Source: Novosphingobium sp. KA1
Lineage (GTDB): Bacteria; Pseudomonadota; Alphaproteobacteria; Sphingomonadales; Sphingomonadaceae
Direction: 5' to 3'
NCBI RefSeq assembly: GCF_017309955.1
Contig: NZ_CP021248.1
Coordinates: 1,178,001 to 1,242,000, forward strand
Length of the DNA: 64,000 bases
Shown: positions 16,340 through 25,410 of the stretch, one piece after another
Position numbering within the stretch: position 1 is the stretch's first letter
Layout: each line of letters begins with the position of its first letter
Made by a program: the position numbers and the translations under genes
Notes under the pieces: generated by a model
Seen by the model: only the letters and a program-made list of their open reading frames with translations
Told to the model about the DNA's origin: nothing
Database searches by the model: none

Positions 16340-18487
16340 ATGACACGATGGAAGTCCGCATTGAACATCGCCCTCGCCACGGGCTGCGCGATGATCGCTT
16401 TTCCTGCCTTCGCCGAAGAAGAAGCCGCAGTCGCAGAGGCGGCTACTGCCGATCCCGCAAGTGACATCGTCGTTTCCGGCAAGCGCGAACAGTATCGCGG
16501 CGACGTTCCGCTGAAGGAAGTGCCGCAGAGTGTCCAGCAGATCGACGGCAAGATGCTGGCCGACCTCAACATCACCCGGCTCGATACCGCGCTCGACCTT
16601 GCCAGCGGCATCGCCCGCCAGAACAACTTCGGCGGCCTGTGGGACGCCTTTGCCATCCGCGGCTTCGCCGGTGACGAGAACTTCCCCAGCGGCTTCCTTG
16701 TCAACGGCTTCAACGGCGGGCGCGGCTACGGCGGCCCCCGCGACGCCTCCAACATCGAACGCATCGACATCCTGAAGGGCCCGAACGGCGCGGTTTTCGG
16801 ACGCGGTGAGCCCGGCGGCACGGTGAACATCATCACCAAGAAGGCCAAGACCGACGACACCTTCGGCAGCTTCGCGATCTCCGGCGGCAGCTACGATACC
16901 TACCGCATCGAGGGCGACTTCAACCTCAAGCTGGCCGACAACCTCGCCGTGCGCATCAACGGCGCCGCGCAGGAGGCCGACAGCTTCCGCGACTACATCT
17001 ACTCCCGCAAGAAAGTGCTGACCCCGTCGGTACTGTTCAAGCCGACCGACACGACCACGCTGACCTACGAAATGGAAGTGGTCGACCAGTACGTGTTTTT
17101 CGACCGCGGCACCATCGCGGTGGACGGCAAGCTGGGCGTGGTGCCCCGATCGCGCTTCTTCGGCGAGCCGGGCGACGGCCCCAATCACGTCACCGTGTTC
17201 GGCCATCAGGCCCAGCTGGAGCAGGATCTCGGCGGCGACTGGGTGTTCCTGGCCGGTTTCAACTACCGCAAGACCACCTTCAAGGGCTATTCAAGCGACG
17301 CTGAACTCGCCGGAAGCCGCCAGACGCTGGAAGAAACCGGCGACTACCTCTCGCGCCAGCGCCGCTATCGCGACTATGACACCGACTACATGGCCGCCCG
17401 CGCCGAAATCTCCGGCAAGATCTATACCGGCCCCTTCACCCACCACGTGCTGATCGGCGCCGACTGGGACAAGTTCGACATCGACACCCTGTCGATGCGC
17501 TTCCGCCCGTCCGCCTATACCGCCGGCAGCCCGATCACGGCGGCCAACAACGCGATCAACATCTACAATCCGGTCTACGGCCAGCAGCCGACCACCGCCT
17601 CCATCGTGCAGGACACCTACGAAACGCAGAAGGCCTGGGGCGTCTACTTCCAGGACCAGATCGACGTCACCGACCACTTCAAGATCCGCGGCGGCGGCCG
17701 TTTCGATCACTTCCACCAGACCATCGACAACGGCGTCGACACCACCAAGACCCGCTTCAGTCCCTCGGTCGGCGCGCTCTACGAGATCACCGACACGCTG
17801 AGTATCTATTCAAGCTACGGCACCGGCTTCCGCCCGAACAGCGGTATCGACGCCAATGGCAACGCCTTCGGTCCGGAAACCAGCAAGTCCTATGAGGCGG
17901 GTCTCCGCTTCGTCTCGCCGGACAATTCGATCACCAGCTCGGTCGCGGTCTATCACATGACCAAGAACGGCGTGCTGACCGCCGATCCGCTCAACGCGGG
18001 CTTCAGCCTCGCAGGCGGCAAGGCGCGCAGCCGGGGCATCGAGGCGGATCTCAACGCCAAGCTGCCGCTGGGCTTCACGCTCTATGCGACTTACGCCTAC
18101 ACCGATGCCGAATGGACCAAGTCCGCGCTCGATCCGGCCTTCGGGCTGACGATCAACCCCGGCGATCCGCTGATCAACATTCCCAAGCATGCGGGCAACC
18201 TGCTGGTCACCAAGGAATTCGACGCAGGCAACGTGGGCGTCTTCACCGTCGGCGGCGGCGTCAACGCGGCCAGCAAGCGCCTTGGCGAGACCGGCTACGA
18301 CTTCTGGCTGCCCGGCTACACGCTGGTCCGCGCCATGGCCAGCTACAAGCCGACCGAGCAGATGAAGTTCAGCCTCGACGTCACCAACCTGTTCGACAAG
18401 ACCTGGTACGCGGCCTCCTATCACCGCTACTGGGTGACGCCCGGCACTCCGCGCACGATCACCCTGCGCGCCGACTTCTCGTTCTGA
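16340..18487 (+). CDS. TonB-dependent siderophore-type receptor
   Basis: A 715-residue outer-membrane receptor. The signal peptide ends near FPAFA. The TonB-box region (SDIVVSGKR) precedes the plug domain (VPQSVQQIDGKML, IRGF, NIERIDILKGPNGAVFGRGEPGGTVN) and a 22-strand barrel ending LRADFSF. The motif RIDILKGPNGxxFGRGxPGGTVN is typical of the FhuA/FpvA-like subfamily. ATG 16340 is preferred to ATG 16325 because GAGGGG lies seven bases upstream. The ligand is a ferric siderophore or, given the HupE/UreJ operon immediately upstream, another metal chelate. It is closed by a strong terminator. Confidence 0.9.
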   Translation: MTRWKSALNIALATGCAMIAFPAFAEEEAAVAEAATADPASDIVVSGKREQYRGDVPLKEVPQSVQQIDGKMLADLNITRLDTALDLASGIARQNNFGGLWDAFAIRGFAGDENFPSGFLVNGFNGGRGYGGPRDASNIERIDILKGPNGAVFGRGEPGGTVNIITKKAKTDDTFGSFAISGGSYDTYRIEGDFNLKLADNLAVRINGAAQEADSFRDYIYSRKKVLTPSVLFKPTDTTTLTYEMEVVDQYVFFDRGTIAVDGKLGVVPRSRFFGEPGDGPNHVTVFGHQAQLEQDLGGDWVFLAGFNYRKTTFKGYSSDAELAGSRQTLEETGDYLSRQRRYRDYDTDYMAARAEISGKIYTGPFTHHVLIGADWDKFDIDTLSMRFRPSAYTAGSPITAANNAINIYNPVYGQQPTTASIVQDTYETQKAWGVYFQDQIDVTDHFKIRGGGRFDHFHQTIDNGVDTTKTRFSPSVGALYEITDTLSIYSSYGTGFRPNSGIDANGNAFGPETSKSYEAGLRFVSPDNSITSSVAVYHMTKNGVLTADPLNAGFSLAGGKARSRGIEADLNAKLPLGFTLYATYAYTDAEWTKSALDPAFGLTINPGDPLINIPKHAGNLLVTKEFDAGNVGVFTVGGGVNAASKRLGETGYDFWLPGYTLVRAMASYKPTEQMKFSLDVTNLFDKTWYAASYHRYWVTPGTPRTITLRADFSF

Positions 18488-18501
18488 TTTCACCCATCCT
18501 G

Positions 18502-18546
18502 CCGCGATCGTTCCCTGTCCCTTGGGAACGATCGCGGACCCTTTTT
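18502..18546 (+). terminator. intrinsic terminator of the TonB receptor gene
   Basis: Fourteen-bp perfect stem (18502-18515 with 18524-18537), eight-base loop, then a short spacer and CTTTTT. It lies 15 bp after the receptor stop. Confidence 0.75.
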
Positions 18547-18638
18547 CCCTTCTCCGGCTGTTCCTGCGCTTGTGGCCCGACACGCCTTGCCCCATCGCGG
18601 ACCGCAAGGCGACAGCAGCCATAAGGACATTCCCGAAG

Positions 18639-19568
18639 ATGACCGCGATCCTCCATGTCGGCCCCGAAGAGCGCGCCACGCTCTGGCAAGCCGAATTCCA
18701 CCGCGCCCTGCCCGAAGTGGAGTTCCGCAACTGGCCGGATCTCGGCAATCCTGCCGATATCCGCTACCTCGTCGCCTGGAAGCTGACCGACGAGCTGATC
18801 GCTTCGCTGCCCGCACTGGAAGTGCTGTTCAGCATCGGCGCCGGGGTGGACCAGCTCGACCTTTCACGCCTGCCCGGTCATGTCCGCGTCGTGCGCATGA
18901 TCGAACCCGGCATCACCACGACCATGGCGCAATATGTCGCCGCCGCCGCATTGGCACTGCACCGCGAATTCGCCTTCTACCGCGACGCGCAAGTGCGCGG
19001 CGAATGGAGCCCGCACGCGACCCTGCTGTGCGAGGAGCGCAGCGTCGGGGTGATGGGTCTTGGCGAACTGGGCAAGGCCTCGCTCGCGATGCTGGCCCCG
19101 CTCGGCTTTCGCCTGCGCGGCTGGAATCGCAGCGCACGAGCCATCGACGGGGTCGAGTGCTTTGCCGGAGCGGGTGAACTGGACGCCTTCCTGGCCGGAA
19201 CCGACATTCTGGTCTGCCTGCTGCCGCTGACCGATGAGACGCGCGGCATCCTTTCAGCCGAACTCTTCGCCAAACTCCCCAAGGGCGCCCGCCTCATCAA
19301 CGCGGCGCGCGGCGGCCACCTGATCGAAGCCGATCTGCTTTCTGCGCTGGCAAACGGGCAGATTTCCGAGGCCGTGCTCGACGTCGCACAAATCGAACCG
19401 CTACCCGGCGACCATCCCTTGCGCAGCGATCCGCGCGTCCTCATCACCCCGCACATCGCCGGTGTCACCCGCATCGAGACGGCGGTACACGCGCTCATCG
19501 AGAACGTGCGCGGCGACCTCGCCGGAGAAGCGCTCCCCGGCGAGGTTGACCGAAAACGGGGCTATTGA
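18639..19568 (+). CDS. 2-hydroxyacid dehydrogenase, glyoxylate/hydroxypyruvate reductase A type
   Basis: A 309-residue D-isomer-specific 2-hydroxyacid dehydrogenase. The NAD(P) loop is GVMGLGELGK; catalytic residues are Arg224 (NAARGGHL), Glu253 (QIEPLPGDHP) and His272 (TPHIAG). The short N-terminal domain and the Gly-rich loop match GhrA-like enzymes, which reduce glyoxylate or hydroxypyruvate. ATG 18639 has AAGGA upstream; an earlier in-frame ATG would add a non-conserved leader running through the preceding terminator. It ends convergently with, and overlapping by seven bases, the dehydratase gene. It may recycle a 2-oxo or 2-hydroxy acid made by the catabolic island. Confidence 0.85.
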   Translation: MTAILHVGPEERATLWQAEFHRALPEVEFRNWPDLGNPADIRYLVAWKLTDELIASLPALEVLFSIGAGVDQLDLSRLPGHVRVVRMIEPGITTTMAQYVAAAALALHREFAFYRDAQVRGEWSPHATLLCEERSVGVMGLGELGKASLAMLAPLGFRLRGWNRSARAIDGVECFAGAGELDAFLAGTDILVCLLPLTDETRGILSAELFAKLPKGARLINAARGGHLIEADLLSALANGQISEAVLDVAQIEPLPGDHPLRSDPRVLITPHIAGVTRIETAVHALIENVRGDLAGEALPGEVDRKRGY

Positions 19569-20581
19569 GCCCCGGCACCGACGTGCAGAAGGTCCCCGAA
19601 AAAGGCCGGATCGACATTGGCGCCGGACACGAGCACCACGGTCGCTCCCTGGGTTTCGGGGGCCTTACCCGCCAGCAGCGCCGCCAGCGCGACCGCGCCG
19701 CCCGGCTCGATCACTAGCTTGAGCACTTCGAAAGCATAGCGCATCGCCGCGCGCACTTCCGCGTCACTCACCGAGAGGCCGCCGGCCAGCAGTGCCTTGT
19801 TGATCGGAAATGTCAGTTCGCCCGGCATCGGGGCCAGCAAGGCGTCGCAGATCGAGCTGGCCCCTGCCGCCACGGCCTCGCGCTGGCCCGAAACCAGCGA
19901 GCGGGCGCTATCGTCGAATGCTTCGGGCTCAACCGACCAGACGGCTGCGTCCGGAAGCGCATCGTTCAGGGCCGTGGCAATTCCCGCAACCAGCCCGCCG
20001 CCGCCACAACAGACCAGAACCTGACCGATCACGACACCCAGTTCGGCAGCCTGTTCGACGATTTCGAGACCCGCCGTACCCTGCCCGGCAATGATGTAGG
20101 GATCGTCGAAACTCGGCACCAGCACGGCCCCGCGTTCTTCGGCAAGCCGGGTGGCGATCTCTTCGCGCGACTGGGTGGCGCGGTCATAAGGCACGACTTC
20201 GGCCCCCAGCGCGCGGGTATTGGCGATCTTGATCGCGGGCGCATCGGCCGGCATCACGATGGCGGCGGGAATGCCGAGGATACGGGCCGCCGCCGCCACG
20301 CCCTGCGCGTGATTGCCCGAGGACCAGGCGACGACACCGCTCGGCCGCTCGGCCTCGGGAATGCGGGCAAGGCGGTTGTAGGCGCCGCGAAACTTGAAGG
20401 CGCCGCCGATCTGCGCGCCTTCGAACTTGATCAGCACCCGGCGCCCTGCTTTCTCGTTCAGAAAGCGGTATTCCAGCAGCGGCGTGCGCACGGCAACGCC
20501 GGCGATGGTGGCTGCGGCATCGCGCACATCGTCGGGGCCGATCGCCAGCGTCCCCGTGGCCGTGGTCGTTTCAAGGTTCAT
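19562..20581 (-). CDS. threonine/serine-type PLP-dependent dehydratase
   Basis: A 339-residue fold-type II PLP enzyme. The Schiff-base Lys63 lies in GAFKFRGAYN, preceded by the conserved FEGAQIGG; SSGNHAQG and the phosphate-binding loop CGGGGLVAG are present. There is no ACT regulatory domain, so it is the catabolic type: threonine/serine ammonia-lyase or threo-3-hydroxyaspartate dehydratase. It is divergent from the RidA gene, and RidA hydrolyses the reactive enamine/imine such dehydratases release. The native substrate cannot be told from sequence alone. Confidence 0.85.
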   Translation of the reverse strand: MNLETTTATGTLAIGPDDVRDAAATIAGVAVRTPLLEYRFLNEKAGRRVLIKFEGAQIGGAFKFRGAYNRLARIPEAERPSGVVAWSSGNHAQGVAAAARILGIPAAIVMPADAPAIKIANTRALGAEVVPYDRATQSREEIATRLAEERGAVLVPSFDDPYIIAGQGTAGLEIVEQAAELGVVIGQVLVCCGGGGLVAGIATALNDALPDAAVWSVEPEAFDDSARSLVSGQREAVAAGASSICDALLAPMPGELTFPINKALLAGGLSVSDAEVRAAMRYAFEVLKLVIEPGGAVALAALLAGKAPETQGATVVLVSGANVDPAFFGDLLHVGAGAQ

Positions 20582-20619
20582 TCCCGATAGCTCCTGTCTT
20601 TTTGAAAGTGAAAACGAAG

Positions 20620-21006
20620 ATGAGCAAAGTGCAGCGTTTCTACAGCGACAGCCTGCCTTATCCGCGCGGGCACTATTCCCATGCCAGCATCGCGGGCGGC
20701 CTGATGTTCGTATCGGGCCAGTTGCCGTTCGACCGCGAGGGCAAGCCGGTGGGCCCGGGTTTCGTCGAACAGACCGAAGCCGTGCTGGCCAATCTGATGA
20801 CCGTGATCGAAAGCGCCGGCGCCACCCGCGAGGATATCGTCAAGGTCACCGTGTTTATCGCCGGGATCGAGCATTGGCCCGAATTCGACAAGGTCTATGC
20901 CGCCACGATGGGCGATGTCCGCCCCGCCCGCTCAGTCGTTCCGGTGCCGGAACTGCACTATGGCTTCCTGGTCGAACTGGAAGCCGTAGTGGCTGTTCCG
21001 GGCTGA
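20620..21006 (+). CDS. RidA family enamine/imine deaminase
   Basis: A 128-residue RidA/YjgF/UK114 protein. Conserved elements are YSHASIAGGLMFVSGQLP, GFVEQTEAVLANL and VKVTVFIAGIEHWPEF, and VPVPELHYGFLVELEAVVAV contains the C-terminal strand. The usual catalytic Arg of RidA1 (in the C-P-A-R-loop region) is replaced in context by RPARSVVPV, where Arg is retained. It is divergent from a PLP dehydratase, the classic source of its substrate, 2-aminoacrylate or 2-aminocrotonate. ATG 20620 is chosen; a TTG at 20602 is possible. Confidence 0.85.
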   Translation: MSKVQRFYSDSLPYPRGHYSHASIAGGLMFVSGQLPFDREGKPVGPGFVEQTEAVLANLMTVIESAGATREDIVKVTVFIAGIEHWPEFDKVYAATMGDVRPARSVVPVPELHYGFLVELEAVVAVPG

Positions 21007-21046
21007 TACTTCCGGCGGATGGTGCAACCGCCATCCGCCCGTTCCT

Positions 21047-22246
21047 TTACTGCCCAAGCGCCTCACGCACGACATTGGCGAACCAGGCGATGCCGATACC
21101 GCTCACCTCGTCGTTGAAATCATAGTGCGGATTATGCAACGCCGCCCCATGATCCTCACCGCCCTGCCCCAGCCAGCAATAGGCGCCGGGCCGGGCCTGA
21201 AGCATGAAGGAAAAGTCTTCCGAAGTGAACGCGGCCTCAGGCGCGCGCGAAGCCTCTACGCCGGGGATCGCCGCGGCCGCCGCCAGCGCGCGGGCGGCGC
21301 AGGCCTCGGCATTGACGGTGGCGGGATAATAGCGGTCGTAATGGACGGCGATCTCCACCTCGTGGCTGCGCGCCGCGCCTGCCGCCATCTCGCGCAGGGA
21401 TGCCTCGATGCGGTCCTGCACGGCGGGTACGAACGTGCGCACGGTGCCCGTGACACGCACTTCGGCGGGGATCACGTTGTGCGTGGCGCCGCCCTGGATC
21501 ATCGTCACCGACAGCACCGCCGTTTCCTGCGGCGGCACCCGGCGCGCGACGATGGTGTTGAGCTGCATGACAAGATCGGCGGCGGCCAGAACCGCGTCGG
21601 GCGTCTGGTGCGGCAGGGCGGCATGACCGCCCTTGCCCATCACGGTCAGTTCGAACCGGTCCGCCGCCGCCATGATCGGGCCCGTGCGCGTCTGGAAATG
21701 TCCGGCAGGAAGATCCGGCCAGTTGTGAACGGCATAGACTTCCTCGCAGTCGAAACGATCGAACAGGCCGTCCTCGATCATCGCCTTCGCGCCGCCCAGG
21801 CCCTCCTCGGCGGGCTGGAAGATGAAATGGACGGTGCCGTCGAACTCGACCTTTTCGGCAATGTGCCGCGCCGCGCCAAGCAGCATCGCGGTGTGGCCGT
21901 CATGGCCGCAGCCATGGAACTTGCCGGCCGTCACGCTCTGGTGCGGCAGGCCCGTCTCTTCCTGAAAACCCAGCGCGTCCATGTCCGCGCGCAGCCCGAT
22001 TGTGCGTGGCGACGAACCCCGCCGCAGCGTGCCCACCACGCCGGTTCCGCCGATTCCGGTCGTCACTTCGAGACCGACGCCCCGCAGATAGTCCGCAACG
22101 ATGCCTGCGGTCCGATGCTCCTCGTAAGCCAGTTCGGGATGGGCGTGGATATCGCGGCGGATCGCCGTCACTTCCGGCAAAAGCAGCGCAATTCCGCCAG
22201 GATCTTCGGTGGTGAGCATCGTTCGGGGCGACTCCTTTGCAGCCAT
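21047..22246 (-). CDS. M20 family amidohydrolase (N-acyl-amino-acid/hippurate hydrolase type)
   Basis: A 399-residue metal-dependent amidohydrolase. Motifs include RRDIHAHPELAYEE, LRADMDAL, the metal-binding HGCGHDGHTAM (Cys and His ligands), FIFQPAEEGLGG with the catalytic Glu, and YAVHNWP, which together define the M20D group acting on N-acyl amino acids, hippurate or IAA-amino acids. It is predicted cytoplasmic. ATG 22219 is an alternative start with AAGGAG twelve bases upstream. It is divergent from the FAD oxidase, so deacylation could be the step before oxidation in this pathway. Confidence 0.88.
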   Translation of the reverse strand: MAAKESPRTMLTTEDPGGIALLLPEVTAIRRDIHAHPELAYEEHRTAGIVADYLRGVGLEVTTGIGGTGVVGTLRRGSSPRTIGLRADMDALGFQEETGLPHQSVTAGKFHGCGHDGHTAMLLGAARHIAEKVEFDGTVHFIFQPAEEGLGGAKAMIEDGLFDRFDCEEVYAVHNWPDLPAGHFQTRTGPIMAAADRFELTVMGKGGHAALPHQTPDAVLAAADLVMQLNTIVARRVPPQETAVLSVTMIQGGATHNVIPAEVRVTGTVRTFVPAVQDRIEASLREMAAGAARSHEVEIAVHYDRYYPATVNAEACAARALAAAAAIPGVEASRAPEAAFTSEDFSFMLQARPGAYCWLGQGGEDHGAALHNPHYDFNDEVSGIGIAWFANVVREALGQ

Positions 22247-22447
22247 GGCTCTCTTGCTTCATCCTAAATCCGCACCGCGACAGCAGGCTTCCGAGCATGC
22301 CCCGCATCGCGGCAGCATCAACCGCCCCCCCGGCAAATTCGGAACATCCTGCCAAGCCGCGCCCGTAGCATTTCCCGCAAGAGGCCTTGGCAAGCACACC
22401 GTTCAGGTTGCACATCCCGTCCGGGCCTTCCGGAGTACGAACGCGAC

Positions 22448-23725
22448 ATGCAGCTCAAGCCTTACTGGACCGATACCCGCAAGCCCTTCTCGTCAGCGCG
22501 CGAGGGCCGCGTGCCCGAACGCGCCTCGGTTGTCGTGGTCGGCGGTGGCTTCACCGGCCTGTCCGCCGCGCGCACGCTGGCCATGCGCGGGATCGACACC
22601 GTCTTGCTTGAAGCGGGAGAAGTGGCTGCTGCGGCGTCGGGACGCAACGGCGGGCACTGCAACAACGGCACCGCCAGCGACCTTGGCGGACTTGCCGCCA
22701 AGGTGGGGCTCGCCGAGGCGAAACGGCTCTACGGCCTCTACGATTCCGCCGTCGATTTCGTCGAGGCGACCGTGCGCGAGGAAGCGATCGACTGCGACTT
22801 CGTGCGCAACGGCAAGATCAAGCTGGCCGCCAAGGCCAGCCATGTCGAGGGCCTCAAGCGCTCGGGCGAGTTTCTTGCGCGCGAGGTCGAGCCCGATCTC
22901 GTCTTTCTCGACAAGGCAGCCGTGCAGGACGAGGTGAAGTCCGAGGCTTTCCATGCGGGCATTGTCATGCCGCGCGGCGCGCAGATGCACATGGGCCGCT
23001 ACGGCGTCGGCCTGGCCGAAGCGGCGGCGCGCCACGGCGCCGCGATCTTCGAACACGCCCCCGTGACCGGCATCGAGCGCCTGCCGGGCGGCCGCCACCG
23101 GGTGACGACGCCCAAGGGCAATGTCGTGGCCGATGCCGTGTTTCTCGCCACCGGCCCTTCGCTGCAAGGCCCGTTCCGCTGGATCCGGCGCCGCACGATC
23201 CCGATGGGCAGCTTCATCGTCGCCACCGCCCCGCTGACCGACGAGCAGGTCGCCGCGACCATGACCGGCAGGCGCAACTGCGTGACCACCAAGAACATCG
23301 GCAACTACTTCCGCCTCACCGCCGACAACCGCCTGATCTTCGGCGGGCGCGCACGTTTCGCCCTCTCCGACCCGGCCAGCGACGCCAAGAGCGGGGCGAT
23401 CCTGCGCCAGACGCTGGACGAGGTGTTCCCGGCTCTCGCCGAAGTGCCGATCGACTACACCTGGGGCGGCGTGCTCGACATGACGCCGGACCGCCTGCCG
23501 CGCGCGGGCGAGCATCAGGGGCTGCACTATGCCATCGGCCTCAGCGGCCACGGCGCGCAGTTCGCGGGCTTCATCGGCGACCGCATGGCCCGCGTCATCG
23601 CCGGAGAGGCCGATGCCAACCCGCTGGCGGGCAAGGCTTTCGATGCCATTCCCGGCCATCTCGGCCCGCCATGGTTCCTGCCTTTCGTCGGCGCCTGGTA
23701 CCGGTTCCTCGACTGGAAAAGCTGA
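22448..23725 (+). CDS. FAD-dependent amine oxidase/oxidoreductase, PuuB-like
   Basis: A 425-residue DAO-family flavoprotein. The dinucleotide motif VVVVGGGFTGLSAA is at about residues 28-41, followed by LLEAGEVAAAASGRNGGHCNNG. Segments YFRLTADNRLIFGGR and ALPRAGEH-like and SGHGAQF correspond to gamma-glutamylputrescine oxidase (PuuB) and related glycine/sarcosine-type oxidases. It would oxidise a C-N bond to an imine, giving an aldehyde plus amine or ammonia. Such an aldehyde fits the downstream semialdehyde-type dehydrogenase. The substrate is unproven. Confidence 0.85.
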   Translation: MQLKPYWTDTRKPFSSAREGRVPERASVVVVGGGFTGLSAARTLAMRGIDTVLLEAGEVAAAASGRNGGHCNNGTASDLGGLAAKVGLAEAKRLYGLYDSAVDFVEATVREEAIDCDFVRNGKIKLAAKASHVEGLKRSGEFLAREVEPDLVFLDKAAVQDEVKSEAFHAGIVMPRGAQMHMGRYGVGLAEAAARHGAAIFEHAPVTGIERLPGGRHRVTTPKGNVVADAVFLATGPSLQGPFRWIRRRTIPMGSFIVATAPLTDEQVAATMTGRRNCVTTKNIGNYFRLTADNRLIFGGRARFALSDPASDAKSGAILRQTLDEVFPALAEVPIDYTWGGVLDMTPDRLPRAGEHQGLHYAIGLSGHGAQFAGFIGDRMARVIAGEADANPLAGKAFDAIPGHLGPPWFLPFVGAWYRFLDWKS

Positions 23726-23877
23726 CTGCAAGGAGCCGGATTCGCTCGCGGCATGATCTGCCGCACGCCCGTGAAGATACGGCGGGAAGCCCGCTCGATA
23801 GCCGGAAAGCCGGTGTCACCCCCCGCCCCTGCTGACGCAATCCTTATCTCACCTGATCCGCAACAAGGAACGCGAAG

Positions 23878-24546
23878 ATGGCCCTGCGCCCGAAATACAT
23901 TACGTTCGATTGCTACGGCACGCTGCTCTACTTCGAGATGGGCCCGGCCGCACGCCGCGCCTATGCCGACCGTCTTCCCGAGCCGGCGCAGATGGATGCT
24001 TTCGTGCGCGAATTCTCATCCTACCGCCTCGACGAAGTGCTGGGCGCGTGGAAGCCCTATCGCGACGTGGTGGAAGGCGCACTGCGCCGCACCTGCAAGA
24101 AGCTCGGCGTCGAATACCGCGATGCCGACACAGCCGTGATCTACGCCGAAATCCCGCACTGGGGCCCGCATCCCGACGTGGTCGAGCCGCTCAAGCGCGT
24201 GGCCGAGGAATTCCCGCTGGTGATCCTCTCCAACTCGATGGTTGACCTGATCCCGCACGCGGTCAAGGCGCTCGAAGCCCCCTTCCACGCCGTCTACACC
24301 GCCGAGGAAGCACAGTCCTACAAGCCGCGCATGAAGGGCTTCGAGTTCATGTTCGACAGCCTGAACTGCAATCCCGAGGACGTGCTGCACTGCTCGTCCA
24401 GCTTCCGCTACGACCTCATGACCGCCTACGACATGGGCGTGAAGATGAAGGCCTTTGTCAATCGCGGGCATGAGCCGCTGAACAGCTACTACGAGGTCAA
24501 CGAGATCCCCGACATCTCGGGCTTGCCGGGCCTGCTCGGGCTGTGA
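23878..24546 (+). CDS. haloacid dehalogenase type II family hydrolase
   Basis: A 222-residue HAD enzyme with AAGGAA about eight bases before the ATG. The nucleophile Asp11 is in TFDCYGTLLY, motif II is VILSNSM, the Lys of motif III is in SYKPRM, and motif IV is replaced by HCSSSFRYDLMTAYDMGVK. This is the pattern of type II 2-haloacid dehalogenases and related non-phosphatase HAD proteins, although many family members in catabolic clusters do not dehalogenate. Its stop overlaps the cupin start by four bases, so the two are coupled. Confidence 0.83.
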   Translation: MALRPKYITFDCYGTLLYFEMGPAARRAYADRLPEPAQMDAFVREFSSYRLDEVLGAWKPYRDVVEGALRRTCKKLGVEYRDADTAVIYAEIPHWGPHPDVVEPLKRVAEEFPLVILSNSMVDLIPHAVKALEAPFHAVYTAEEAQSYKPRMKGFEFMFDSLNCNPEDVLHCSSSFRYDLMTAYDMGVKMKAFVNRGHEPLNSYYEVNEIPDISGLPGLLGL

Positions 24547-25253
24547 CCGCGGGTATCGCCGCCAAAGCCCCCTACATCGATCTTGGCGCCTTCGCGGCCG
24601 CCGCCGGTTCTTCCTTCGGAGAGGACTGGCGCGCGGCCCGCGTCGGCGTGCCCGTCCCGCAAGACGGCATGCGGATCGATGCCCTGCTGCTTGCCGAAAG
24701 CCACGGCATCGCCACCAGCGACCTCAGCGAGATCGTGCTGGTCCGCGAGGGAACGCTTTCGCTCACCGCCGATGGCGTGACGCTGCGCCTTGACGCGGGC
24801 GAGGCTGCCCTCGTTCCGGCGGGCACGACCTTCCACTGGCGCGCCGCGACCCCGGTGCGCGCGATCGTCGTCGGTGCCGCGAAGCCGGGACCGGACGGTG
24901 CGCGACTCACCCGCATCGACTTTGCTGCCGCGCATGAACCTTCGGCGCGCCCCAATCCCGACCTGCTGGTCGGCGACAAGGAACCCGCCTGCGCCCAGCA
25001 CGTAGACTTCCGCAGCGCCGACACGCTGTTCTACGCTGGCACCTGGAGTTCCACGCCCTATCACCGCCTTCCGATGCCCTACGCGCATTGGGAGGTCATG
25101 CTGCTGCTGGAAGGCGACGTGGCTTTCGGTGATGCCGACGGCAACGAAGCCACGGCCCGCCCGGGCGATCTGGTGGTCATTCCCGCTGGCAGCGTCGCCT
25201 CCTGGCGGGGCATCGGCCCTACCCGCAAGCTGTTCGTTATCCTGCGCTCCTGA
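24543..25253 (+). CDS. two-domain cupin protein
   Basis: A 236-residue protein starting at GTG within the end of the HAD gene. Two cupin barrels are visible: the first with LREGTLSLTADG, LDAGEAALVPAG and TTFHW (about 60-105), the second with WEVMLLLEGDVAF, ARPGDLVVIPAGSVASW (about 175-225). Metal-ligand His residues are sparse compared with catalytic bicupins, so it could be a binding or regulatory protein; the spacing of the second domain resembles DUF861-type cupins. It closes this short operon before an intrinsic terminator. Confidence 0.75.
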   Translation: MTAGIAAKAPYIDLGAFAAAAGSSFGEDWRAARVGVPVPQDGMRIDALLLAESHGIATSDLSEIVLVREGTLSLTADGVTLRLDAGEAALVPAGTTFHWRAATPVRAIVVGAAKPGPDGARLTRIDFAAAHEPSARPNPDLLVGDKEPACAQHVDFRSADTLFYAGTWSSTPYHRLPMPYAHWEVMLLLEGDVAFGDADGNEATARPGDLVVIPAGSVASWRGIGPTRKLFVILRS

Positions 25254-25280
25254 AACGCCCGCACTATCGGGCCACTTCGA

Positions 25281-25320
25281 CGGGCCGGGTCGCATCCCAG
25301 AGCGGCCCGGCCCGTTTTTT
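25281..25320 (+). terminator. intrinsic terminator of the HAD-cupin operon
   Basis: Thirteen-bp GC-rich stem (25281-25293 with 25302-25314, one G-T pair), eight-base loop and six T residues. It lies 27 bp past the cupin stop. Confidence 0.82.
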
Positions 25321-25347
25321 GTCGCCTTTGCCTCGGCCCAACGGAAA

Positions 25348-25377
25348 CGGGCCGGATCGCTGGTGCGATCCGGCCCG
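25348..25377 (-). terminator. hairpin after the minus-strand acyltransferase gene
   Basis: Perfect 13-bp arms (25348-25360 and 25365-25377) with a four-base loop. On the minus strand it follows the acyltransferase stop by about 35 bp and is followed by TTTCC, a weak T-run. Its core GGGCCGGATCGC-like sequence resembles the neighbouring plus-strand terminator. Confidence 0.5.
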
Positions 25378-25410
25378 CTCGGTGCGACCCGCGTTGGGGG
25401 CTCGGTTTTT

